A stretch of DNA of 6,711 nucleotides from Balneolales bacterium (GTDB taxonomy: Bacteria > Bacteroidota > Rhodothermia > Balneolales > Natronogracilivirgulaceae): NCBI GenBank assembly GCA_007127665.1, contig SKYY01000216.1:1-6711 (forward strand), written 5' to 3'. A program made the position numbers and the translations under genes. How positions within the stretch are numbered: the first letter of the stretch is position 1; each line of letters starts with the position of its first letter. Of this stretch, positions 1 to 4,565 are shown piece by piece. The notes beneath the pieces were generated by a model. The model saw only the letters and a program-made list of their open reading frames with translations, was not told the DNA's origin and made no database searches.

Positions 1-77
1 GACTGGTGCAGCAGCTCAACGGCACCCTGGAGTACGACAACAGCGGAGAAGGGCTGGCCGTGATCATCCGTTTTTAG
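1..77 (+). CDS. Sensor histidine kinase, C-terminal end (partial)
   Basis: Only the last 24 codons are present, read from base 3 to the TAG at 75-77. The peptide begins LVQQLNGTLEYDNSGEGLAV and ends IIRF. The order LVxQLxGxL, then a Gly-containing turn, then a hydrophobic strand ending in Phe, is how the HATPase_c domain of many histidine kinases closes (helix after the G2 box, then the last beta strand). In such proteins this domain binds ATP and phosphorylates the dimerisation-domain histidine. The sensor and HisKA parts lie outside the window, so the signal cannot be inferred. The gene converges on the metallophosphoesterase with only 26 bases between the stop codons, and I see no hairpin terminator there. 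Another GHKL ATPase is possible from so short a piece. Confidence 0.65.
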   Translation, partial: LVQQLNGTLEYDNSGEGLAVIIRF

Positions 78-103
78 GGGGAACGCGGCGGCTGGCTCGG
101 AAC

Positions 104-802
104 TCAGAGAAACAGCAGGCGCGCGCCGGTGTCCGCGTCGATGCCAAGGCGCTCGTATCCTTTCAGTGTTTGGGCTTTGGGCCAGGCGACCTGGTAGTGT
201 TCCCATGAGCAGGCTGCGGTATCCAGGATGCCGAAAGAGGCCATGCGGGTGCTGTCGCGTGGCTGGCCGATGCTGCCCGGATTGATGACGAATCGATGGC
301 CGGGTTTGACGCGGAGGACACCGATGCGGTCGGGGACAACGCCGGGCATGTGGGTGTGCCCGATCAGGCAGAAGGTCTGGTCGATCTGCGCGAGCACATC
401 GCGGCACAGAGGGGCGGAGTTGAGGTAGGTCCAGCGGTCGGGCTCAATGGGCGAGGCGTGGGCGGCGATCCAGTTGTCCTCCTGCAGGGTGAGCGGGGCC
501 TTGAGCAGGTAGGCGCGGTTTTCGGCGGTGAGATTGTCGCGGGTCCAGGCCAGCAGCGAGTGGTTCGGTTCGCGGAACATGCGCAGCGAGATGCGCTCGA
601 CCGCACCGGCATCGTGGTTGCCGAGCACGGTGGGGATTTTGCGCTCCCGGAGGATGTCGATCACCTCGTTGGGATAGGGGCCGTATCCCACCTGGTCACC
701 CAGGCTGATCGCCCGGTCGTACGGGAGGGTGTCGAGCTTGTCGAGGCAGGCCTCGAGGGCGGGCAGGTTGGCGTGGATGTCCGAAAGTACGGCAATGCGC
801 AT
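104..802 (-). CDS. Metallophosphoesterase, calcineurin-like (MJ0912/YfcE-type)
   Basis: This 232-residue protein is a small single-domain member of the calcineurin-like phosphoesterase superfamily, close to full family length. The two-metal site is complete: D8 and H10 in SDIHAN, D36 in LGDQVGYG, N62-H63 in GNHD, H115 in AAHASP, and H149/H151 in GHTH. INPGSIGQPRD near residues 173-183 is the usual conserved C-terminal segment. Relatives hydrolyse phosphodiesters or phosphomonoesters with Mn2+ or similar metals; the substrate here cannot be told. No signal peptide or membrane segment is seen, so it is likely cytosolic. The ATG leads directly into the first metal motif (MRIAVLSDIHAN), which fixes the start. 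No Shine-Dalgarno sequence precedes it, as often in Bacteroidota-type genes. It lies 181 bases downstream of the yceI-like gene on the same strand; that gap holds repeats and a possible promoter, so it may be transcribed alone. Confidence 0.92.
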   Translation of the reverse strand: MRIAVLSDIHANLPALEACLDKLDTLPYDRAISLGDQVGYGPYPNEVIDILRERKIPTVLGNHDAGAVERISLRMFREPNHSLLAWTRDNLTAENRAYLLKAPLTLQEDNWIAAHASPIEPDRWTYLNSAPLCRDVLAQIDQTFCLIGHTHMPGVVPDRIGVLRVKPGHRFVINPGSIGQPRDSTRMASFGILDTAACSWEHYQVAWPKAQTLKGYERLGIDADTGARLLFL

Positions 803-942
803 GGGGTGCGGGTGAGATCAAACTGTTGACGTTCGGCACGATAGGTCGGAGGTCCGGTCGCGCGATAACCCGCAAGATAGCAAATTATGCGTCTTTATTG
901 GAAACAGTATTGCGCGGTGGCTTGGATGTCCGGGATACGCGT
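803..942 (-). promoter_or_regulatory. Upstream region of metallophosphoesterase; weak promoter candidate
   Basis: Read on the minus strand, CATAATTTG lies at 889-881, about 80 bases before the phosphoesterase ATG. It holds a CATAAT box (one change from TATAAT) overlapping a TTTG that recalls the Bacteroidota -7 element, although the spacing fits TAnnTTTG imperfectly. No convincing -35 box was found. The plus-strand reading frame across this stretch is an Asp/Cys-rich product of the neighbouring tandem repeat and is not taken as a gene. Confidence 0.22.
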
Positions 943-1008
943 GATGCCTGGGATCTCTATGACGATTGCGATGCCTGGGATCTCTATGACGATTGCGATG
1001 CCTGGGAT
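943..1008. repeat. 27-bp tandem repeat across the end of the yceI-like gene
   Basis: Two perfect 27-bp copies (943-969 and 970-996) are followed by 12 bases of a third (997-1008). Looser GATGCC/GGGAT echoes occur on both sides (about 924-942 and 1015-1040). The unit is nine codons long. The minus-strand TAG stop of the yceI-like gene (984-986) lies inside the second copy, so the last residues of that protein (SQASQSS) are repeat-encoded. Gain or loss of whole copies upstream of the stop would alter only the tail. Confidence 0.9.
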
Positions 1009-1925
1009 AACCGCGATGCCTGCGATGCGTGCGGCGATGCGAAGAGCTGCGGCTCGAGCGTGGCTTCCAGGCGGATTTCCTGCTCGCTGCTGACGGTCAC
1101 AGACAGGGAACTCGGGGGCTGGATCCCGAATTCGGTGATGTCCAGGATCCATTCGGCCTCAAGCAGGATTCCGTTCTGGCCGATCTGCAGCGTGGCGGGG
1201 ATCTCAACCTGGTGTGTGACGCCGTTCAGGGTGAACGCACCTGTGGCGGTGACGTGCTGGGGGGCGCCCGAGTAGGGGTCGAAGGCGGGATGGAAGGTGC
1301 CCGTGAATTCGGCGAACGGGTGTTTTTCCAGGTTCAGTGCGGCCTGCATGCCGGAGTCGCGGTCGGGGATGCCGGTCGACAGTGTTTTCAGATAGAGGTA
1401 GAAATCGAAAGCGCCGGTGCGCAGATCGACCGATCCGCCCAGACGGCGGGAATCACCCGCAAAAACGCCAAGGCAGCCCACCATGTCGGCGGTAAATTCG
1501 GCGTAGCCGTTGCGCGTAGTGAAGACATCGCTGCCGGCAAGCCAGGCGGGCAGGACTCCGGCGGAGGAAGCGCTATGCGCAGCGCCGGGGGAAGCGTTGT
1601 GCGCGGCGCCGGGGTAGGCATTGTGCGCGGCGCCGGGGTAGGCATTGTGCGCGGCGTTATGGGAAGCGTTTTGGTACGCGCCGTGCGGAGCACTTTGCAA
1701 GGCGCTCAGGTTAGGGGCCGGGTCGTTTGCAACTGCATCGGCTCCGCTTCGGGTGGATTGGCCAAAGGCGACCAGCACGATGACGACGAACAGGGCCGCT
1801 GCTACAATGATGTTTCTTAGTACGGTGCTTTCGGTTCGCCGGACGGCAAGGGCTATACCCGAGGCAAGCGCGCTGATTGAGGAAGCGCTTTCCGACATGG
1901 GGATGTGTTTGGCTGAGGTATTCAT
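984..1925 (-). CDS. YceI-family protein with N-terminal membrane anchor
   Basis: A 313-residue protein. Residues 1-37 are polar, probably cytoplasmic, with basic residues R29, R30 and R37. Residues 38-55 (NIIVAAALFVVIVLVAFG) form one membrane segment. Residues 56-127 are an Ala/Asn/His/Pro-rich linker containing the repeat AHNAYPGA. Residues 128-290 match the YceI lipocalin-like barrel: AEFTADMVGCLGVFAGDS, then FDFYLYLKTLSTGIPDRDSG, ALNLEKHPFAEFTGTF, GAFTLNGVTHQVEIPA, and DITEFGIQPPSSLSV. YceI proteins bind isoprenoid or amphiphilic ligands in the periplasm. Most are secreted and about 190 residues long, so the anchor and linker are additions. The tail (291-313) is low-complexity Ser/Ala/Gln. 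ATG 1925 was chosen; M10 is an alternative start, and neither has a Shine-Dalgarno sequence. The barrel should face the periplasm. The ligand is unknown. Confidence 0.85.
   Translation of the reverse strand: MNTSAKHIPMSESASSISALASGIALAVRRTESTVLRNIIVAAALFVVIVLVAFGQSTRSGADAVANDPAPNLSALQSAPHGAYQNASHNAAHNAYPGAAHNAYPGAAHNASPGAAHSASSAGVLPAWLAGSDVFTTRNGYAEFTADMVGCLGVFAGDSRRLGGSVDLRTGAFDFYLYLKTLSTGIPDRDSGMQAALNLEKHPFAEFTGTFHPAFDPYSGAPQHVTATGAFTLNGVTHQVEIPATLQIGQNGILLEAEWILDITEFGIQPPSSLSVTVSSEQEIRLEATLEPQLFASPHASQASRLSQASQSS
1573..1668. repeat. 24-bp coding minisatellite in the yceI-like linker
   Basis: Four consecutive 24-bp units. 1597-1620 and 1621-1644 are identical. 1573-1596 matches at 18 of 24 positions, and 1645-1668 matches over its first 12 bases before diverging. 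Each unit encodes eight residues on the minus strand, giving the run AHNAYPGA / AHNAYPGA / AHNASPGA in the linker between membrane anchor and YceI domain. The unit length keeps the frame, so copy number could change linker length without breaking the gene. Confidence 0.92.
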
Positions 1926-1963
1926 GGGATCACGGATTGGGTGGGGAGAGTCTGTTTATTTGT

Positions 1964-1994
1964 CCTATACGAAGTCGGTGCGGGATGGTTTCAA
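1964..1994 (-). promoter_or_regulatory. Candidate promoter of the yceI-like gene
   Basis: On the minus strand TTGAAA (1994-1989) is followed after 19 bases by TATAGG (1969-1964); counting GTATAG instead gives 18. Transcription would start near 1957, about 30 bases before the ATG. The -35 box overlaps the inner copy of the direct repeat at 1975-1993. The spacing is long and the -10 box imperfect, so this is tentative. Confidence 0.3.
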
Positions 1995-2022
1995 TGTATT
2001 CGTTCGGTGCGGGATGGTTTCA
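1975..2022. repeat. Paired 19-bp direct repeats upstream of the yceI-like gene (operator-like)
   Basis: TCGGTGCGGGATGGTTTCA occurs perfectly at 1975-1993 and 2004-2022, with start points 29 bp apart, close to three helical turns. The inner copy overlaps the candidate -35 box of the yceI-like gene. Perfect repeats in phase on the helix beside a promoter suggest a binding site for a regulator, but a simple duplication would look the same. Confidence 0.6.
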
Positions 2023-2147
2023 GTCATTTTACTTACATACACTCCGTTATACCGGAAAAAGTTACAAAAGGGTGGATGCGGCTGGCAGCCTTGCCAGGTC
2101 CCGGAACCTGTCCGCGACCTTATCCGCACTATTGATGATCCGTTGGG

Positions 2148-2164
2148 TTTCTGGTGGATACGGC
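2148..2164 (+). repeat. 17-bp inverted repeat, left arm
   Basis: TTTCTGGTGGATACGGC is the exact reverse complement of 2943-2959, about 780 bp away. Beyond these 17 bases the two arms diverge. No matching short direct repeat (target duplication) is visible outside the arms. Confidence 0.85.
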
Positions 2165-2246
2165 AGGTGCCACATCCAACGGTACAGAATCATTTTGCAT
2201 CCACAGCACAAAATGGTACTTTCTCTGAAGAGGTCTTTTTTTGCTC

Positions 2247-2271
2247 TGCTCCCGGGAGCACACTGTTTTTT
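2247..2271 (+). terminator. Weak terminator-like palindrome
   Basis: TGCTCCCGGGAGCA (2247-2260) is a perfect 14-bp palindrome. CACTG and a run of six T (2266-2271) follow. A second T run precedes it at 2236-2242. No plus-strand gene lies upstream, so its role is unclear. Confidence 0.3.
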
Positions 2272-2291
2272 AGTTACTATTTTTACGATCA

Positions 2292-2312
2292 GGTCGACGC
2301 GACCGGTTTTTT
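2292..2312 (+). terminator. Weak terminator-like hairpin
   Basis: GGTCG (2292-2296) and CGACC (2300-2304) close a three-base loop, followed by GG and six T (2307-2312). The shape suits an intrinsic terminator in plus orientation, but the stem is short and no plus-strand gene precedes it. Confidence 0.3.
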
Positions 2313-2403
2313 CGCATTAACCCGGTCGATCTCAAGAACCATTTGATTCAGGATCCATTTGATTTCAGGTTCGGTTAGTTCCGGTTCCGATCATCATTTT
2401 TCT

Positions 2404-2511
2404 GCGGTGCCCGTAACACACGGGCAAACGCCGCGGCTAACCGGAGGTGGATTGCGTGGCCGGGGAGGACACGTAGTTTCACCTCCGGTTCTTGTTTATC
2501 CGGGAAGCCGG
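2404..2511. other. Cluster of three hairpins; possible structured RNA or element end
   Basis: Hairpin 1: GCGG (2404-2407) pairs with CCGC (2431-2434), and inside it GCCCGT (2409-2414) pairs with ACGGGC (2420-2425) around the loop AACAC. Hairpin 2: AACCGGAGGTG (2439-2449) pairs perfectly with CACCTCCGGTT (2480-2490), and inside it TGCGTG (2453-2458) pairs with CACGTA (2470-2475) with one G-T pair, leaving an 11-base purine-rich loop containing GGGGAGGA. Hairpin 3: CCGG (2500-2503) and CCGG (2508-2511) around GAAG. I recognise no known riboswitch, intron domain or integron attC site. Orientation and transcription are unknown. Confidence 0.55.
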
Positions 2512-2701
2512 GTTTCTGCAATGTAAGAAGAGGGTCTTGTGCAAAAAGCGGGTAGTACTTCAAAGAACGTGTTTCATTCCGGCAGAGGAAGCACCATCGT
2601 TTTGGTATTGTTTTGACTCGTTTTACCGGGGCCACACCGGTGCGGGTTCAGCAAATTGCCCTGAGTTATTAGGATGAGGGAATCATCCAGCTGCTGAACC
2701 A

Positions 2702-2919
2702 GAAGAGTGCCTGGTGCTTGGTATATTGGATATGGATATTGAAGAATCCGGTGAGGTGGACCTGCAGATCCGGAGCGTTCCCGGTGAGAAGTTCTATTCA
2801 TTTCCGGCATCCTATGAAAGCTCATGGAGTTCCGAATTCGAAGAGCAGGTGTCGGGCGGTTTCTTCGACACCAAGCTGGTGCGCATACGGTTACGCGCCG
2901 GATGACGCTGGTGAAATAG
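2702..2919 (+). pseudogene. Remnant of a paralogue of the secreted T9SS protein at 3189
   Basis: In the frame starting at 2702 the peptide EEC..LG.....ESGEVDL..RSVPGEKFYSFPASYESSWSSEFEEQ aligns with residues 138-188 of the intact protein at 3189-4340 (EEYRLLG ... RPGQLRYQFPVTYGSSWESEYEEQ). The alignment is lost after about 2880. Bases 2896-2919 are then identical to 4317-4340, the last seven codons and stop of the intact gene (RRMTLVK), but in a different frame from the upstream homology. About 190 residues, including nearly the whole sorting domain, are therefore missing, and the junction is frameshifted. There is no N-terminal part or signal peptide, and a TGA stands in frame at 2675-2677. 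A GTG at 2714 could open a 63-codon frame, but it has no ribosome site and no complete domain. Confidence 0.8.
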
Positions 2920-2942
2920 CACCGGGTGCAGAACCACCGACA

Positions 2943-2959
2943 GCCGTATCCACCAGAAA
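2943..2959 (-). repeat. 17-bp inverted repeat, right arm
   Basis: Exact reverse complement of 2148-2164. Its last four bases overlap the start of the first 41-bp tandem repeat unit. Together the arms bracket 812 bp that contain the hairpin cluster and the pseudogene. Confidence 0.85.
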
Positions 2960-3037
2960 TAAAATGCATTTTACCTGAGGAAATTGGGACACATCTGAAA
3001 TAAAATGCATTTTAACTGGGAAAATTGGGACCCACCA
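2956..3037. repeat. 41-bp tandem repeat with AT-rich palindrome; possible IS end
   Basis: Two 41-bp units (2956-2996 and 2997-3037) match at 35 of 41 positions. Each contains the AT-rich core AAAATGCATTTTA (the 14-bp form TAAAATGCATTTTA is a perfect palindrome, 2960-2973 and 3001-3014), followed by AATTGGGAC. Read on the minus strand from 3037 the sequence begins TGGTGGGTCCCAATTTT. IS21-family elements have ends of the form 5'-TG...CA-3' and carry several copies of a short repeat near each end, so a relict IS end is one reading. No istA/istB-like gene or second end is present. An array of binding sites upstream of the gene at 3189 is the alternative. Confidence 0.6.
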
Positions 3038-3064
3038 TAAAAGACAGAGTTCATTACAAATCTG

Positions 3065-3122
3065 AAAAAAAAAAAAAAAAAGTCCAATTAAAAATGATTG
3101 AATTCCGTATGGTTTTTTTTTT
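3065..3122. repeat. A17 and T10 homopolymer runs upstream of the T9SS gene
   Basis: Seventeen A at 3065-3081 and ten T at 3113-3122 lie 67-124 bases before the start codon at 3189. Part of the A run could pair with the T run around a 31-base loop. The T run ends two bases before the TAGTTTTG box. The length of such tracts is prone to replication slippage. Confidence 0.85.
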
Positions 3123-3124
3123 GA

Positions 3125-3132
3125 TAGTTTTG
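3125..3132 (+). promoter_or_regulatory. Bacteroidota-type -7 box for the T9SS gene
   Basis: TAGTTTTG matches the TAnnTTTG -7 element used by the primary sigma factor in Bacteroidota. The leader to the ATG would be about 50 bases. A partial -33 element, ATTG (3097-3100), stands upstream with a spacing of 24 rather than about 19-21. The T10 run lies directly upstream. Confidence 0.42.
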
Positions 3133-3177
3133 TAAGTTCAGCAAAATCAGTTCATAGACAGTAAGCTTATCAAAAAT

Positions 3178-3183
3178 GGAGGG
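3178..3183 (+). promoter_or_regulatory. Ribosome binding site of the T9SS gene
   Basis: GGAGGG ends five bases before ATG 3189. It is the clearest Shine-Dalgarno sequence in the window and fixes the start, which also opens a good signal peptide. Confidence 0.75.
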
Positions 3184-3188
3184 AAATC

Positions 3189-4340
3189 ATGCGGAAAACG
3201 ATACTTGCAGGGTGTTTTGTCCTGGTTGCAGCGGTAATGACAGCGCAAACGGCGCTGGCCCAAATAGTGATCACGCGGAATTCTGTTGAGGATTTTTTCA
3301 ATTCGGAGTTCAACGTGGTCTCGGCGATGAGTTTTGATGTGGACAAGATCATTGAGCTGCTGGAGATAGAAGGGGCGGACCAGGTCTGGGATTTCACTGA
3401 TTTGGAAATGGATTTTGGCATGTCGGGTGAAGGCCGTATCCAGACATTCCCCTCTGTGGACGGCACGCTGGGCGAAGAGTTCGAACATTTTGAGCAGGCC
3501 ACGCATGTGATCCGCGCTGATATCATCATCAGGGAAACCTATGAGGGCGAGGAGTTCGCATTTACCTTTGCCAATTATGAGTACAGCATCCTTTCTGATG
3601 AGGAATACAGGCTTCTGGGGACTGTGCTCACCGAGTTTGTCGATCCGGAATTCCGGGAAATCGAGGGTGTTATCCTGAGGCGGCCCGGGCAGTTGCGGTA
3701 TCAGTTCCCGGTCACCTACGGGAGTTCCTGGGAATCGGAATACGAGGAGCAATCGATCTTTTTCGGGTTTGACAATTCCTTCGACTACACTGAGGACGTG
3801 GTTGTGGACGGATGGGGAGATCTCGTCACACCTTACGGAACGTTCGAGGTGCTGCGGGTCAGCCGGCTCAAGACCATGAGTTTTGGCTTTGGCACTATTG
3901 GCCTGGAGTCGCTTGAGGTGGAATTTGTCAACGAAAGCGGTATGCCGCTGGCTATCATTGATATCGATATCGTATTCGGGACCGACGAGTACGACACGGA
4001 ATACGCCGAGGCGTCGCTAAGCCTGATCCTCTCGGAAACGTCCGCACCGCAGGACTTGCCTATGGAGCTGCCGGAACGCGCGACACTGCACCAGAACTAT
4101 CCGAACCCGTTCAACCCGTCGACGCAGATCAGCTACGAACTTGCGGAAGCATCGGTGGTTTCGCTGGATATTTACAGCCTGACGGGTACCAGGGTGCTCT
4201 CGGTGATCGACAACAGCTATCAGTCGGCGGGCACTCACACGGTCACGGTGGATGCATCCGGGCTGTCCAGCGGCGTCTACATTTACCAGCTCAGAGCCGG
4301 CGGCCAGGTGTTCACACGCCGGATGACGCTGGTGAAATAG
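3189..4340 (+). CDS. Secreted protein with T9SS type A sorting domain
   Basis: A 383-residue protein. Residues 1-24 form a Sec signal peptide (MRKTILAGCFVLVAAVMTAQ, then TALA) with likely cleavage after ALA24. Residues 25-285 are acidic and beta-rich; PVTYGSSWESEYEEQ (175-188) and VVVDGWGDLVTPYGTFEVLRVSR (204-226) are segments of a kind often seen in uncharacterised T9SS cargo of this group. Residues 297-383 are the C-terminal sorting domain: LHQNYPNPFNPSTQISYELA, then VSLDIYSLTGTRV, SSGVYIYQLRAGG and the terminal RRMTLVK. That domain directs passage across the outer membrane by the type IX system and is normally removed, with release or surface attachment. No catalytic motif was recognised, so the function is unknown. 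The gene stands alone behind its own promoter region, and a broken paralogue lies just upstream. Confidence 0.88.
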   Translation: MRKTILAGCFVLVAAVMTAQTALAQIVITRNSVEDFFNSEFNVVSAMSFDVDKIIELLEIEGADQVWDFTDLEMDFGMSGEGRIQTFPSVDGTLGEEFEHFEQATHVIRADIIIRETYEGEEFAFTFANYEYSILSDEEYRLLGTVLTEFVDPEFREIEGVILRRPGQLRYQFPVTYGSSWESEYEEQSIFFGFDNSFDYTEDVVVDGWGDLVTPYGTFEVLRVSRLKTMSFGFGTIGLESLEVEFVNESGMPLAIIDIDIVFGTDEYDTEYAEASLSLILSETSAPQDLPMELPERATLHQNYPNPFNPSTQISYELAEASVVSLDIYSLTGTRVLSVIDNSYQSAGTHTVTVDASGLSSGVYIYQLRAGGQVFTRRMTLVK

Positions 4341-4371
4341 GCTGCACCGATCCCCAAAAAAAGTCTGTTTC

Positions 4372-4390
4372 CGGTCGGCAAACCGTTTTT
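4372..4390 (+). terminator. Possible weak terminator after the T9SS gene
   Basis: CGGT (4372-4375) and ACCG (4382-4385) close a six-base loop, directly followed by TTTTT and ATTTATT. The four-bp stem is short, but position (31 bases after the stop) and T-run fit an intrinsic terminator. Confidence 0.35.
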
Positions 4391-4395
4391 ATTTA

Positions 4396-4424
4396 TTGCG
4401 AAAAACCCCATCTTGGAGTATATG
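4396..4424 (+). promoter_or_regulatory. Candidate promoter of the acyltransferase gene
   Basis: TTGCGA (4396-4401) and TATATG (4419-4424) are separated by exactly 17 bases; each matches the sigma-70 consensus at four of six positions. This predicts a leader of about 135 bases, containing CTGCTG/CAGCAG arms (about 4478 and 4522). No TAnnTTTG box was found in this gap. Confidence 0.33.
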
Positions 4425-4565
4425 TTCCACAGTACATTTTTCAGGGGTCTTAACGCGGCTTCGCATTATGCATCATCTGCTGGTTTTTACGGGAGTAAAC
4501 AAGGTTGCTCTGCATCCTGATTCAGCAGGTAGGAGAAACCGTGTAGTAACGATGGGGGAAAAGCA

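Larger units (their letters stand above)
1926..2701. other. Gene-poor island, no credible CDS
   Basis: No open frame here shows a recognisable domain or a plausible start with a ribosome site. The best minus-strand frame (2375-2635, 86 codons) is Arg/Leu-rich, runs through the hairpin cluster and resembles no family I know. The stretch holds the operator-like repeats (1975-2022); GGCTGGCAGCC (2080-2090), a short hairpin; CAGGT/ACCTG arms at 2095-2110; one arm of the 17-bp inverted repeat (2148-2164); two terminator-like hairpins (2247-2271 and 2292-2312); a 14/15-base direct repeat (CCATTTGATT-CAGG at 2339-2352 and 2355-2369); and the hairpin cluster (2404-2511). The motif GGTGGATRCGGC occurs at 2071-2082 and 2154-2165 minus its last base shift, and inverted near 2943-2954. 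The mixture looks like decayed mobile or duplicated DNA. Confidence 0.6.

Noticed and set aside
296..829. Plus-strand 177-codon frame opposite the metallophosphoesterase
   Set aside because: Antisense shadow; the minus strand has every metal-binding motif of a known family.
826..1275. Plus-strand 149-codon frame rich in Asp/Cys (DAWDLYDDC repeats)
   Set aside because: It arises from reading the 27-bp repeat and the yceI-like gene on the wrong strand. The minus-strand frame carries a recognisable YceI domain.
1029..1820. Plus-strand 263-codon frame opposite the yceI-like gene
   Set aside because: Gly/Val/Arg-rich shadow of a GC-rich gene, without a domain or ribosome site.
2404..2512. Integron attC site or c-di-GMP riboswitch
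   Set aside because: The outer AAC/GTT ends do not extend into paired RYYY/RRRY boxes as attC needs. GGGCAAAC is reminiscent of the GEMM riboswitch, but the other conserved blocks are not in the right order.
2375..2635. Minus-strand 86-codon frame in the island
   Set aside because: It runs through perfect hairpin stems, has no recognisable family and no ribosome site. A transposase fragment was considered, but no motif supports it.
2956..3037. CRISPR array
   Set aside because: Only two units, contiguous with no unique spacers, and no cas gene in view.
3147..3752. Minus-strand 201-codon frame opposite the T9SS gene
   Set aside because: Shadow of the signal-peptide-bearing plus-strand gene, which has a strong ribosome site.
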